11,792 nucleotides of DNA, taken from the NCBI GenBank assembly GCA_937996585.1, contig CALKUW010000179.1:1-11792 (forward strand), read 5' to 3'. How positions within the stretch are numbered: the first letter of the stretch is position 1; every line of letters begins with the position of its first letter. The position numbers and the translations under genes were made by a program. The stretch comes from an uncultured Flavobacteriales bacterium (GTDB taxonomy: Bacteria; Bacteroidota; Bacteroidia; Flavobacteriales_D; Sanyastnellaceae). Of the stretch, positions 1-6,572 are shown piece by piece. The notes beneath the pieces are model-generated. The model worked only from the letters and a program-made list of their open reading frames with translations, made no database searches and was not told where the DNA came from.

Positions 1-241
1 CGCCGTCATCGCCTCGGCCAACTTCGCCGCCGCCATCCTCATCGAGGCAGGCCTGAGCTTCATGGGCGTCGGCGCCCAAATTCCGATGCCGAGCTGGGGC
101 AACCTCATCCGCGACCACTACGGCGCCATCCTCACGGGACATGCCCACCTCGCCCTCATTCCGGGTGCCTGCATCGTATCGATCGTATTGGCATTCAATG
201 CCCTCTCCAATGCCTTTGCCCGACAAGCGGCACAGCGTTGA
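1..241 (+). CDS. ABC transporter permease, oligopeptide type, 3' end only
   Basis: This is the last 79 residues of a gene that begins before the window; the reading frame starts at base 2 and stops at TGA 239-241. The protein would be an inner-membrane permease of a peptide/nickel-type ABC importer (DppC/OppC family). What shows this is the segment EAGLSFMGVGAQIPMPSWGN, which matches the family's conserved 'E..LSFLGLG.qpP.PSWG.ml' stretch following the EAA loop. After it comes a last hydrophobic helix with the typical 'PG..i...vLAFN.l.d..R' ending (IPGACIVSIVLAFNALSNAF). The substrate cannot be told. The next gene is an unrelated sugar enzyme beginning about 20 bases later, so this is probably the end of a separate transport operon. 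The family call is good; the partner genes are out of view. Confidence 0.85.
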   Translation, partial: AVIASANFAAAILIEAGLSFMGVGAQIPMPSWGNLIRDHYGAILTGHAHLALIPGACIVSIVLAFNALSNAFARQAAQR

Positions 242-245
242 GCCT

Positions 246-253
246 TAACTTTA
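246..253 (+). promoter_or_regulatory. Putative -7 promoter element (TAACTTTA) before fcl
   Basis: TAACTTTA matches the Bacteroidota -7 consensus TAnnTTTG at five of six fixed positions. It lies 8 bases before the ATG at 262, so transcription would begin at or within a few bases of the start codon. No convincing -33 TTG at the usual spacing was seen, so this rests on the -7 match and on similar placement at other genes here. Confidence 0.4.
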
Positions 254-261
254 TGCACGCC

Positions 262-1206
262 ATGAACGCTTCTTCTCGCATCTACGTCGCAGGCCACAGG
301 GGGATGGTCGGCAGCGCCATCTGCCGCGCCCTCGCCGATGCCGGACTGCCCGCCCCCATCACCTTTACGAGTGCGGAACTCGACCTGCGCGACCAGGCCG
401 CCGTGCGCGCCATGATGGAGCGGGAAAAACCGACCCACGTCTTCCTCGCGGCGGCCAAGGTCGGGGGCATCCACGCCAACAACATCTACCGCGCGGAATT
501 CCTGTATGACAACCTCATGATCGAGGCCAACATCATCCATGCCGCGCATCAGGTGGGTGTGGAGAAGCTGTTGTTCCTCGGGTCGAGCTGCATCTACCCG
601 AAACTCGCCGAGCAGCCGCTCACCGAGACGTCCCTGCTGACCGGGGCGTTGGAACCAACCAATGAGCCTTACGCCATCGCCAAGATCGCCGGCATCAAAC
701 TGTGCGAGGCCTACCGTGACCAATACGGTGCGAACTTCATTTCGGCGATGCCCACCAACCTCTATGGGCCGGGTGACAACTACGACCTGCAGAACAGCCA
801 CGTGGTCCCTGCCCTCATCCGCAAATTCCACGAGGCCAAGGAGCGGGGCGATGCCGACGTTCCCTGCTGGGGTTCGGGCAGTCCCCGCCGGGAATTCCTC
901 CACGTGGATGACCTCGCTGCCGCCTGCCTCTTCCTGATGGAGAATTACGACAGCAAGGAACACGTCAACGTGGGCACGGGAGAGGACCTCCCCATCAAGG
1001 AACTGGCGGAGATGATCCGGGAGATCGTAGGGTTCAAAGGCGCCATCGCCTGGGACAGCAGCAAACCCGACGGAACCCCGCGCAAACTCATGGACTGCAG
1101 CCGCATCCACGCCTTGGGCTGGAAGCACGGCATCGGACTGCGGGAAGGCCTCACGGCGGTCTACGAGGAATTCAAGCAGGCCCCGGACGCGGTGCGCGCC
1201 AAATGA
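262..1206 (+). CDS. fcl: GDP-L-fucose synthase (GDP-4-keto-6-deoxymannose epimerase/reductase)
   Basis: This cytoplasmic short-chain dehydrogenase-type enzyme converts GDP-4-keto-6-deoxy-D-mannose to GDP-L-fucose with NADPH, supplying an activated sugar for surface glycans. The 314-residue product has the usual length. A Rossmann-fold nucleotide motif, GHRGMVGSA, is at residues 11-19. The catalytic Ser is in SSCIYP (108-113), and the Tyr/Lys pair is in YAIAK (Y137, K141), almost the same numbering as E. coli Fcl. Other family motifs are AAAKVGGI (63-70), PTNLYGPGDNY and the REFLHVDDLA substrate loop. The start is taken at ATG 262 because the Rossmann motif then falls at the usual place; an in-frame ATG at 253 and a TTG at 238 would add only non-conserved residues, and the TTG would overlap the preceding stop. 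The partner dehydratase gmd is not in the window. The stop overlaps the next gene by 4 nt (ATGA), suggesting translational coupling. Confidence 0.95.
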   Translation: MNASSRIYVAGHRGMVGSAICRALADAGLPAPITFTSAELDLRDQAAVRAMMEREKPTHVFLAAAKVGGIHANNIYRAEFLYDNLMIEANIIHAAHQVGVEKLLFLGSSCIYPKLAEQPLTETSLLTGALEPTNEPYAIAKIAGIKLCEAYRDQYGANFISAMPTNLYGPGDNYDLQNSHVVPALIRKFHEAKERGDADVPCWGSGSPRREFLHVDDLAAACLFLMENYDSKEHVNVGTGEDLPIKELAEMIREIVGFKGAIAWDSSKPDGTPRKLMDCSRIHALGWKHGIGLREGLTAVYEEFKQAPDAVRAK

Positions 1207-2762
1207 CCGGAGTTCAGCGCACCATCCTCTTGCTCCTGTTGGGACCGGCCGCGCTGCCGCTGCTGTCCCAGATCATCGTTCCCGACCGCCTGCCCGATGG
1301 GCGTCGCATGCCGGTGCTGACGACTCCCGCCGGCCGGGGAACCCTGCCCTATGATTCCGTGCGCACCCTTCCGGAAAGCGAAGGCGGCAGGGACACTTGG
1401 TGGCACCGGCACGCCCTGCACCTCGACGGTCCGGTGAAAGTGGCCTTGGACCCGGTGGTCGACCTCGCCCGCGAAGCCCGCAGCATGCAAACCGCCGCGG
1501 GACAGACATGGCAATTCGGACACCGCAATGTGCGCGGCGTGCGGTATGCCGGTTCACTGGACGACAAGGTCCGATTCGGCGGCAAGGTCCTTGAAATGCA
1601 ACGTCTGCTGGTCGGTCCGGAAACAGAATACGTGCTGGCCAGTCAGCTGTACCCCGGCATGGGTACCGGCAAGATCCGTCCCGCAGAAGGCGGCCTGCAT
1701 TCCATCGACCACAGCCTCGCGGAAGTGTGGTTCGACGTGCAGCCCCATGACCGGTGGCGCGTGCAATGGGGCATTGGGAGCACAGGCCTCGGCCCAGGAG
1801 CGCGCAACATCCTGTGGCAGGGCCGACGGGCACCGGCCCCCTACCTGCTGGTGGAAAGCGACCTCGGCAAGGGTTGGACCTGGCGATGGGTCCAATCCCG
1901 CCAGCGCGGTCGGGAACGGCTGCCGGCCGATGGCGCGCGCGAAGGGCGCTACCATCCGCTCGGCCTGGGCATCCGCAGCCTGACCAAGACCATGGAACGC
2001 GGCAGCAACCGTGTAGCTGCTACCGTCATGACCGCCCGCTGGACCGATGTGCTCGGTCGTGGTGAAGAGCGCTTGGGGGTATTGGATTGGATGCGGGACC
2101 TCGCACCCTGGCACCTGCCGAATCTCCATGGAAACGACTCCACACACACGCCGGGATTCCGCGCAGGCCACATCGGCCTGGATGTACAATGGCGCCGACC
2201 CCGGTCGACGTGGTACGCCCAGGTGCGCACCCATCCATGGAACGACGGGCGATATGGACAGGCCGGCGATGCGGGCGAAATGAAAGTCGCGCAGTGGTCG
2301 CTGGGCCATGTCAGACATGGCGACCGATGGACGGTATGGACGGAATGGGCGCCGGTTACGGCCTCACAGCCGGCTGCATTCGACCCCCTGCTGCCTCTCG
2401 GTCCGCTGGGTATTCAGGATGCCTCGCCTTGGCGGTCCGACCTGATCCAAGGCGTCGAATGGCGTCCTGGGGGATGGACACTGCAATGGGAGTCGGGCAG
2501 GTTGGTCGAGACCACCCTTGAGGACGGCATGATGACCCGGCCGTGGTCACACAAAGTGGCCATCCGCATTCCCTCCCGAGCAGCCGATGCCGTTGCCCCT
2601 TCAGACAGGGTCAGGCGCGGGAAGTTCATGCCGAACCGTCTCCTCCCTCCCCTTGTTCCCCTCGTCCCGATTGCCAGTGCCATGCACATCCCGGCATTGG
2701 GATTGACATGGTGGACCGTGGGCATTTCCTCCCCGGTTTCGACCAGTAGAAAGACACATTGA
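1203..2762 (+). CDS. Wzi-like outer-membrane beta-barrel protein, divergent copy
   Basis: This is an exported 519-residue protein with a signal peptide at about residues 1-23 (hydrophobic LLLLLGPAALPLL, then LSQ). I place it in the Bacteroidota relatives of the capsule-assembly protein Wzi. Residues 165-230 follow that family's pattern: HSIDHSLAEVWFDVQP, then a GIGSTGLGPGARNILWQGRR block with a 'aPaPYLLVES' strand, equivalent to the family's 'GhG.rSLllSD.a.pyPfL'. The N-terminal part VRGVRYAGSLDDKVRFGG also fits. The second half (residues 270-519) has alternating hydrophobic and aromatic strands but lacks the family's later motifs seen in the other copy at 4189. The last residues, STSRKTH, lack the terminal aromatic typical of barrel proteins. 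The gene overlaps fcl by 4 nt, so it is probably cotranscribed with a fucose-activating gene. A role in holding or placing polysaccharide at the outer membrane is inference. Confidence 0.6.
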   Translation: MTGVQRTILLLLLGPAALPLLSQIIVPDRLPDGRRMPVLTTPAGRGTLPYDSVRTLPESEGGRDTWWHRHALHLDGPVKVALDPVVDLAREARSMQTAAGQTWQFGHRNVRGVRYAGSLDDKVRFGGKVLEMQRLLVGPETEYVLASQLYPGMGTGKIRPAEGGLHSIDHSLAEVWFDVQPHDRWRVQWGIGSTGLGPGARNILWQGRRAPAPYLLVESDLGKGWTWRWVQSRQRGRERLPADGAREGRYHPLGLGIRSLTKTMERGSNRVAATVMTARWTDVLGRGEERLGVLDWMRDLAPWHLPNLHGNDSTHTPGFRAGHIGLDVQWRRPRSTWYAQVRTHPWNDGRYGQAGDAGEMKVAQWSLGHVRHGDRWTVWTEWAPVTASQPAAFDPLLPLGPLGIQDASPWRSDLIQGVEWRPGGWTLQWESGRLVETTLEDGMMTRPWSHKVAIRIPSRAADAVAPSDRVRRGKFMPNRLLPPLVPLVPIASAMHIPALGLTWWTVGISSPVSTSRKTH

Positions 2763-2784
2763 ACCCCTTGGATGACCGGGTTCA
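2760..2784 (+). terminator. Possible terminator hairpin after the first Wzi-like gene
   Basis: A 7-bp inverted repeat TGAACCC (2760-2766) / GGGTTCA (2778-2784) with an 11-base loop includes the stop codon of the preceding gene. A run of six T (2804-2809) follows about 20 bases later, farther than in a classic intrinsic terminator. It is at the right place to end the fcl transcript. Confidence 0.35.
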
Positions 2785-3009
2785 GATGATGTTGTGTTCA
2801 TGGTTTTTTGTTCTGAATGACACCCTCCGAACAGAATAATGTGTGCACATTTGCCATCCTGATTCCAAATTGACAATCCACTTCAAATGCCCGCCCACGG
2901 ACGACTTTCGTGTCGGAATCTTCCTATATCAAACCACTGCAGAAACCTTATACGGCCTTATTCAAGTAGGCGTTGAATAAAATGTCGTAAATTGTATCTG
3001 ACCAAAATC
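2763..3009 (+). other. AT-rich intergenic region upstream of the WecA-like gene
   Basis: This is the longest stretch without a credible gene. By hand count, 2761-3000 is about 43 % G+C, against clearly over 60 % in most of the window. It holds the hairpin just after the first Wzi-like gene, a T6 run, and a weak TAAATTGT (-7-like) sequence at 2988-2995 before the next start. An open frame at 2786-2839 encodes only 17 residues and has no support. I see no RNA gene, no long repeat and no recognisable riboswitch. Confidence 0.6.
2988..2995 (+). promoter_or_regulatory. Weak -7-like element (TAAATTGT) before the WecA-like gene
   Basis: TAAATTGT keeps four of the six fixed positions of TAnnTTTG. 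It ends 14 bases before ATG 3010, similar to better matches elsewhere in the window. It overlaps the alternative TTG start at 2992, which argues for the ATG if it is real. Confidence 0.25.
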
Positions 3010-4089
3010 ATGCTGCCATTTCTCCTAGCATTCGTCATCGTAATGCTTGGAATGCCATCGCTGATCCAACTCGCCTTGCAGAAGAATCTGCTGGACGAAC
3101 CCCTGGAGGACCGGAAGGTTCACAAGCGAAGTGTTCCAAGGCTGGGCGGCGTATTGGTTTTCATAGGTACTGTCTTCACTACGACCTTGCTTGTAAGGCC
3201 TGAGGGAGCAGAAGCCATTCCTTTTTTGAGGCTCGCGGCAGGCGCCATGATCCTTTTCTTTTTGGGACTGAAGGACGACCTGTCTGAATTGGATCCCATC
3301 AAAAAATTGATCGTCCAACTCATCGTGGGGGTCATCCTCATCATTGGAGGAGGATTCCAAATCACGGACTTCGGAGGACTTTTCGGCCTGCATGCCCTGG
3401 CACCGTTCTTCGCCGTGCCCTTCTCGCTCTTCGTCTACATAGTGGTGGTCAATGCAGTGAACCTCATAGACGGCATTGATACGCTGGCGGGCGGATACGG
3501 TTTGCTCATCGCCATTGCGTGCACCTTGTGGTTCCAGGTCACAGGACAGCAGGACTACGCCGTCTTGTGCCTCGCCCTCGCGGGTGCCCTGTCCGGCTTC
3601 ATCGTCTTCAACATCACGCCGGCCCGCATCTTCCTTGGCGACAGTGGTTCACTCATCCTCGGCATGTTCATCTACGTGATGGCCACGAGCATCATGAAGA
3701 CCCCCATCGAGCAGGTGCCGACCATGTGGGCACACAGGTCCTTGCCGGTGCTGGCCATGACGACCCTCAGCTATCCCCTTGTGGACACGCTGCGCGTCTT
3801 CACGTTGCGCGCCCTGAAGAGGCAATCGCCCTTCCAAGCCGACCGCACCCACCTGCACCATCGGTTGCTCCACCTCGGAATGACCCATTTGCAGGCCGCC
3901 CTCTTCATCCACGGCTACACGGCCGTGATGATCATGCTCGGATTCAGCATCCCCGCCATGGAGCCCACCATGGCCTTCCTGCTTTTGCTGGGCTGCGCCT
4001 TCATGCTACCGGTGGTCATCATCGCCATGGAAAAGGGGCGCGCCATCTCCCGCGCCATGCGGCGGAAGTCCCACGCCGGCCACCACTGA
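3010..4089 (+). CDS. WecA/TagO-like undecaprenyl-phosphate sugar-1-phosphate transferase
   Basis: This integral inner-membrane enzyme of glycosyltransferase family 4 (MraY/WecA/TagO) would transfer a sugar-1-phosphate, commonly GlcNAc-1-P, from a UDP-sugar to undecaprenyl phosphate, the first step of a lipid-linked glycan. The 359-residue product shows the family signatures in order: RKVHKRSVPRLGG (35-47), the Mg-binding region FFLGLKDD (83-90), NLIDGID (151-157), FLGDSGS (208-214) and the cytoplasmic HLHHRLLHLG (281-290, the WecA 'HIHHrL' motif). About ten hydrophobic segments separate them. I chose ATG 3010; a frame-matched TTG at 2992 would add six residues, but with 3010 the RKVH motif falls at the usual distance from the N-terminus. 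The first 250 bases are less GC-rich (about 52 %) than the rest. Its position between two Wzi-like genes and after fcl suggests exopolysaccharide or O-antigen work rather than peptidoglycan. The sugar substrate is not determinable here. Confidence 0.88.
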   Translation: MLPFLLAFVIVMLGMPSLIQLALQKNLLDEPLEDRKVHKRSVPRLGGVLVFIGTVFTTTLLVRPEGAEAIPFLRLAAGAMILFFLGLKDDLSELDPIKKLIVQLIVGVILIIGGGFQITDFGGLFGLHALAPFFAVPFSLFVYIVVVNAVNLIDGIDTLAGGYGLLIAIACTLWFQVTGQQDYAVLCLALAGALSGFIVFNITPARIFLGDSGSLILGMFIYVMATSIMKTPIEQVPTMWAHRSLPVLAMTTLSYPLVDTLRVFTLRALKRQSPFQADRTHLHHRLLHLGMTHLQAALFIHGYTAVMIMLGFSIPAMEPTMAFLLLLGCAFMLPVVIIAMEKGRAISRAMRRKSHAGHH

Positions 4090-4093
4090 ACAC

Positions 4094-4134
4094 GTGCCCG
4101 CGCCGTCCGCAGGCACGACACCCTCACCTTTTTG
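4094..4134 (+). terminator. Possible terminator after the WecA-like gene
   Basis: An inverted repeat CGTGCC (4094-4099) / GGCACG (4113-4118) with a 13-base loop is followed by a run of five T at 4130-4134. The T run is 11 bases beyond the stem, so the fit to an intrinsic terminator is imperfect. It sits between one gene's stop and the next gene's own -7 element. Confidence 0.35.
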
Positions 4135-4176
4135 ACAACCCACTGAACCGCGTCCCGCATCTGTCGGGGTTGGGAT

Positions 4177-4184
4177 TACGTTTG
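4177..4184 (+). promoter_or_regulatory. Putative -7 promoter element (TACGTTTG), perfect match
   Basis: TACGTTTG fits TAnnTTTG at every fixed position and ends only 4 bases before ATG 4189. The predicted transcription start would fall at or beside the A of the ATG, so the mRNA would be essentially leaderless. No -33 TTG at the usual spacing was found. Confidence 0.5.
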
Positions 4185-4188
4185 CATC

Positions 4189-5616
4189 ATGCGCCATGCG
4201 TTCCGGTTCTTGACCCTCGGCCTCTTCGGGCTGCTCATGGTCCAGGTCAACCATGCGCAGGATGCGGATACGACGGCTTCGCGCGAGGAAGCTTCCGCCC
4301 TGGTGTTCACCGCCGAACCCCAATCCCTGGGTGGGATCGCTTCAGGGAACGGCGGAGGCGTGGCCTTCCTGGCTTCATTGTCCGCGCAAGTCAGCCTCGA
4401 CCGCGGGTCCGGCATGGTGGCACTCGATCTGGCCCAAGGGGCTGGGCCACAACTGATGGACGCCCTGCTCGCAGGGCATGACGGCCGATATGCAGATGGG
4501 CGTGGAGCCCGTCGATGGCGGGCGCGATGGGACATGGACCTCCTACCTTCCGTTCGCCTGACGATGGGCCGGGACACCCTGCACGACGGATGGGGCGGAA
4601 GGTCGCTTTTCCGAGGCCGGCACAATGCGCCGGTTCCCTTTATCCAGACCGCCATCGACGGCGGTGGCAAGCTCCGCTACCGCCACCGCGTGGAAGCCCT
4701 GCAAGGCGCACCGAGCATTTTCTGCTGGACCGGCATGACCGGGGACCCGCGCACGTGGTTGCCTTCCGAAGGGGCCATCCGGACCGGCATCGAGCGCCTC
4801 GTCGCCTCGCACCGCCTTGAGGTCGATTTCAGCCGCCGACTCACGGGTGCACTGTGGGGTGCCGTCGTCTGGAACATCTCAGACGGTGCCCGCGCCTTCG
4901 AACCGCATTACCTGCTCCCGCTCACCAGCTTCCGCCCCACGGAGTACGCCCAGGGCAGTTCGGACAACGCCATCGTGGGCATGGAGGGACGGTTCCGGAT
5001 CGGCCCATTGGAAGGGCCGCAGAAATACCTCTACGGACAGGTGCTGGTCGACGAACTCATCGTTTCGGAGATGCTGGGGTCGACCAATTGGTGGGGCAAC
5101 AAATACGGCCTGCTCGGCGGCATCTGCTGGATGGGGCAACGTGGAGGTTGGCGCATCGAAATGTCCGGCGCGCGCCCTTGGACGTACAGTCATTTCACGT
5201 CGACCAGCGCCTACATCAACGGCCTCACGCCCATGGCCCATCCGCTCGGGGCGAATTTCATCGAAGCCCGCACCGAGGGTAGGGTGGAACGCGGTGAATG
5301 GGAAATCCATGGACGGTTGACCGTTTCGAGGCGGGGCGATGACATCCAAGGCGATGCGCCTACGGGCTCCCTTCCCCAGGTTGGGGACATCGAGCGCCAG
5401 ACGGAAACCTACCTCTGGCTGGACGGAGCAGCACGCGATTTCGCCCTGCTCCAGATGGACGTCGCCCGCAACCTGCCAACCCGTTGGGGCGAGGCGATCA
5501 AGGGGTTTGTCCAACTGTCCGTCCGCAGCGTCGCGCTCGACGGGCTGGTAGACAACGGCACCTGGGTCGCCGTCGGTCTGAGGACCTCAGGACCCTGGCT
5601 GGGTGCCGATTGGTAG
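4189..5616 (+). CDS. Wzi-like outer-membrane capsule-assembly family protein
   Basis: This is an exported 475-residue beta-barrel protein. A signal peptide spans residues 1-24 (ending NHAQ) and the chain ends in Trp, as outer-membrane barrels often do. It carries the full motif set of Bacteroidota proteins annotated as Wzi-like or gliding/capsule-assembly barrels: HDGWGGRSLFRGRHNAPVPF (132-151), FEPHYLLPLTSFRPTEYAQG (237-256), SSDNAIVGME (257-266), LYGQVLVDEL (281-290), NWWGNKYGLLGG (300-311), RPWTYSHF (329-336) and MAHPLGANF (349-357). In Wzi of Proteobacteria the barrel binds capsule polymer at the cell surface; that this protein does so is inference from family and from the adjacent WecA-like gene. 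The start ATG 4189 gives a clean signal peptide and lies just after a perfect -7 element. It is a distant paralogue of the product at 1203-2762 and the better conserved of the two. Confidence 0.78.
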   Translation: MRHAFRFLTLGLFGLLMVQVNHAQDADTTASREEASALVFTAEPQSLGGIASGNGGGVAFLASLSAQVSLDRGSGMVALDLAQGAGPQLMDALLAGHDGRYADGRGARRWRARWDMDLLPSVRLTMGRDTLHDGWGGRSLFRGRHNAPVPFIQTAIDGGGKLRYRHRVEALQGAPSIFCWTGMTGDPRTWLPSEGAIRTGIERLVASHRLEVDFSRRLTGALWGAVVWNISDGARAFEPHYLLPLTSFRPTEYAQGSSDNAIVGMEGRFRIGPLEGPQKYLYGQVLVDELIVSEMLGSTNWWGNKYGLLGGICWMGQRGGWRIEMSGARPWTYSHFTSTSAYINGLTPMAHPLGANFIEARTEGRVERGEWEIHGRLTVSRRGDDIQGDAPTGSLPQVGDIERQTETYLWLDGAARDFALLQMDVARNLPTRWGEAIKGFVQLSVRSVALDGLVDNGTWVAVGLRTSGPWLGADW

Positions 5617-5624
5617 GGGCTTCC

Positions 5625-5632
5625 TAATTTCG
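5625..5632 (+). promoter_or_regulatory. Putative -7 promoter element (TAATTTCG) before cyoE
   Basis: TAATTTCG matches TAnnTTTG at five of six fixed positions and ends 9 bases before ATG 5642. It supports that ATG over the upstream in-frame GTG at 5603, which would lie inside the preceding gene and ahead of this element. Confidence 0.4.
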
Positions 5633-5641
5633 CCGTCCGCC

Positions 5642-6529
5642 ATGTCGGCCACCCCCGCGCCCACCCCTTCCCTGCTCAAGGACATCGCCGTCCTGTTCAA
5701 GCTGCGCCTCGGCACCTTCGTCGTGCTCAGCGCCGTGCTGGGCTGGTTCATGGGGACCGACACCATCGCCCTCATTCCCTTCCTCGAACTGACCCTCGGC
5801 GGCTACCTGCTAACCGGTGCATCCAACGGGTTCAACCAGATCATCGAACGGGACCGCGATGCGCGCATGGGACGGACCGCCGACCGGCCGCTTCCCACCG
5901 GCCGCATGACCGTCAGGGCGGCGACGATGTGGTCGACCCTGGCTGGTGCCATCGGCTTGGCTGCGCTCTTCCACCTCGGCATCCGGGCAGGCCTGCTCGG
6001 CCTGCTGGCCCTGCTCAGCTATGTCCTCGCCTACACCCCGCTCAAGTCCCGCACGGGCTTCAGCGTGCTCGTCGGGGCCATCCCCGGGGCCATCCCACCC
6101 ATGCTGGGGTACGTGGCGGCGACGGGGCGGTTCGGCATCGAGCCCGGCACCCTCTTCGCAGTCCAGTTCATGTGGCAGTTCCCGCATTTCTGGGCCATCG
6201 CCTGGGTGGCACATGAGGACTACCTCAAGGCCGGCTATCGCATGTTGCCCTTCAAGGAGGGGCGCACCGCGGCGAGTGCACGACAAATTCTGCTGTACAC
6301 CATGCTCTGCATCCCCGCCAGCCTGCTGCCTTGGGCCCTGCCCGGGGCCTCCCCCATGGTAGGCGACATCGCACTGGTCGTCGCCGTGCTGACCGGCATC
6401 GGCTTCACTGTACCCGCCTTCCGGTTGTGGCGCAACCTGGAGGTTGCGGATGCCCGCCGGCTGATGTTCGCGAGCTTCCTGTACCTCCCAATCGTGCAGC
6501 TCACGTACGTCCTCGACAAGATTCCCTGA
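5642..6529 (+). CDS. cyoE: Protoheme IX farnesyltransferase (heme O synthase)
   Basis: This polytopic inner-membrane prenyltransferase of the UbiA superfamily (CyoE/CtaB) adds a farnesyl group to protoheme to make heme O, the precursor of the heme A used by aa3-type oxidases. The 295-residue product has the usual length. The first prenyl-diphosphate motif reads NQIIERDRDARMGRTADRPL (65-84; N65, E69, D71 and D73 are likely Mg/diphosphate ligands), followed by PTGRM. The second conserved region is YTPLKSRTGFSVLVGAIPGA (131-150), then PPMLGY. The family's QFPHFWAIAWVAHEDYLKAG (179-198) is also present. The frame extends upstream to GTG 5603, but ATG 5642 gives the family-typical N-terminus. It heads the cytochrome oxidase cluster, separated from the first subunit III gene by a GC-rich hairpin. 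Confidence 0.95.
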   Translation: MSATPAPTPSLLKDIAVLFKLRLGTFVVLSAVLGWFMGTDTIALIPFLELTLGGYLLTGASNGFNQIIERDRDARMGRTADRPLPTGRMTVRAATMWSTLAGAIGLAALFHLGIRAGLLGLLALLSYVLAYTPLKSRTGFSVLVGAIPGAIPPMLGYVAATGRFGIEPGTLFAVQFMWQFPHFWAIAWVAHEDYLKAGYRMLPFKEGRTAASARQILLYTMLCIPASLLPWALPGASPMVGDIALVVAVLTGIGFTVPAFRLWRNLEVADARRLMFASFLYLPIVQLTYVLDKIP

Positions 6530-6552
6530 ACCCGGGCCGCCCCCGGCGGTTC
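6528..6552 (+). other. GC-rich hairpin between cyoE and cox3
   Basis: GAAC (6528-6531) pairs with GTTC (6549-6552) and CCGGG (6532-6536) with CCCGG (6542-6546), leaving a 2-base bulge and a 5-base loop. It starts in the cyoE stop codon and ends directly before the TACCGTTG element. No T run follows, so it may be a weak terminator, an mRNA-stability element or chance in GC-rich DNA. Confidence 0.3.
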
Positions 6553-6560
6553 TACCGTTG
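6553..6560 (+). promoter_or_regulatory. Putative -7 promoter element (TACCGTTG) before first cox3
   Basis: TACCGTTG matches five of six fixed positions of TAnnTTTG and ends 12 bases before ATG 6573. It supports that ATG rather than the TTG at 6558, which overlaps the element. Confidence 0.33.
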
Positions 6561-6572
6561 AAACTTCGCGTC

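Noticed and set aside
118..1128. 336-codon open frame on the minus strand
   Set aside because: It lies antisense to fcl, which has complete family motifs. The translation has no recognisable domain, and long antisense frames are expected in GC-rich coding DNA.
2810..2837. TTCTG / CAGAA inverted repeat in the intergenic gap
   Set aside because: The stem is only about 5 bp with a 16-base loop; this is likely chance in a 230-base AT-rich region.
2786..2839. 17-residue open frame (MMLCSWFF...) in the AT-rich gap
   Set aside because: It is too short, with no promoter-like element or ribosome-binding signal nearby, and it overlaps the T run after the possible terminator.
2992..3009. TTG at 2992 as the start of the WecA-like gene
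   Set aside because: It would overlap the -7-like sequence and add six non-conserved residues; ATG 3010 gives the family-typical spacing to the RKVH motif. It cannot be excluded without 5'-end data.
3519..4481. 320-codon + strand frame overlapping the WecA-like and second Wzi-like genes
   Set aside because: It is rich in Pro, Arg and His as expected for an out-of-frame reading of GC-rich genes, and it crosses two real genes and the terminator and promoter between them.
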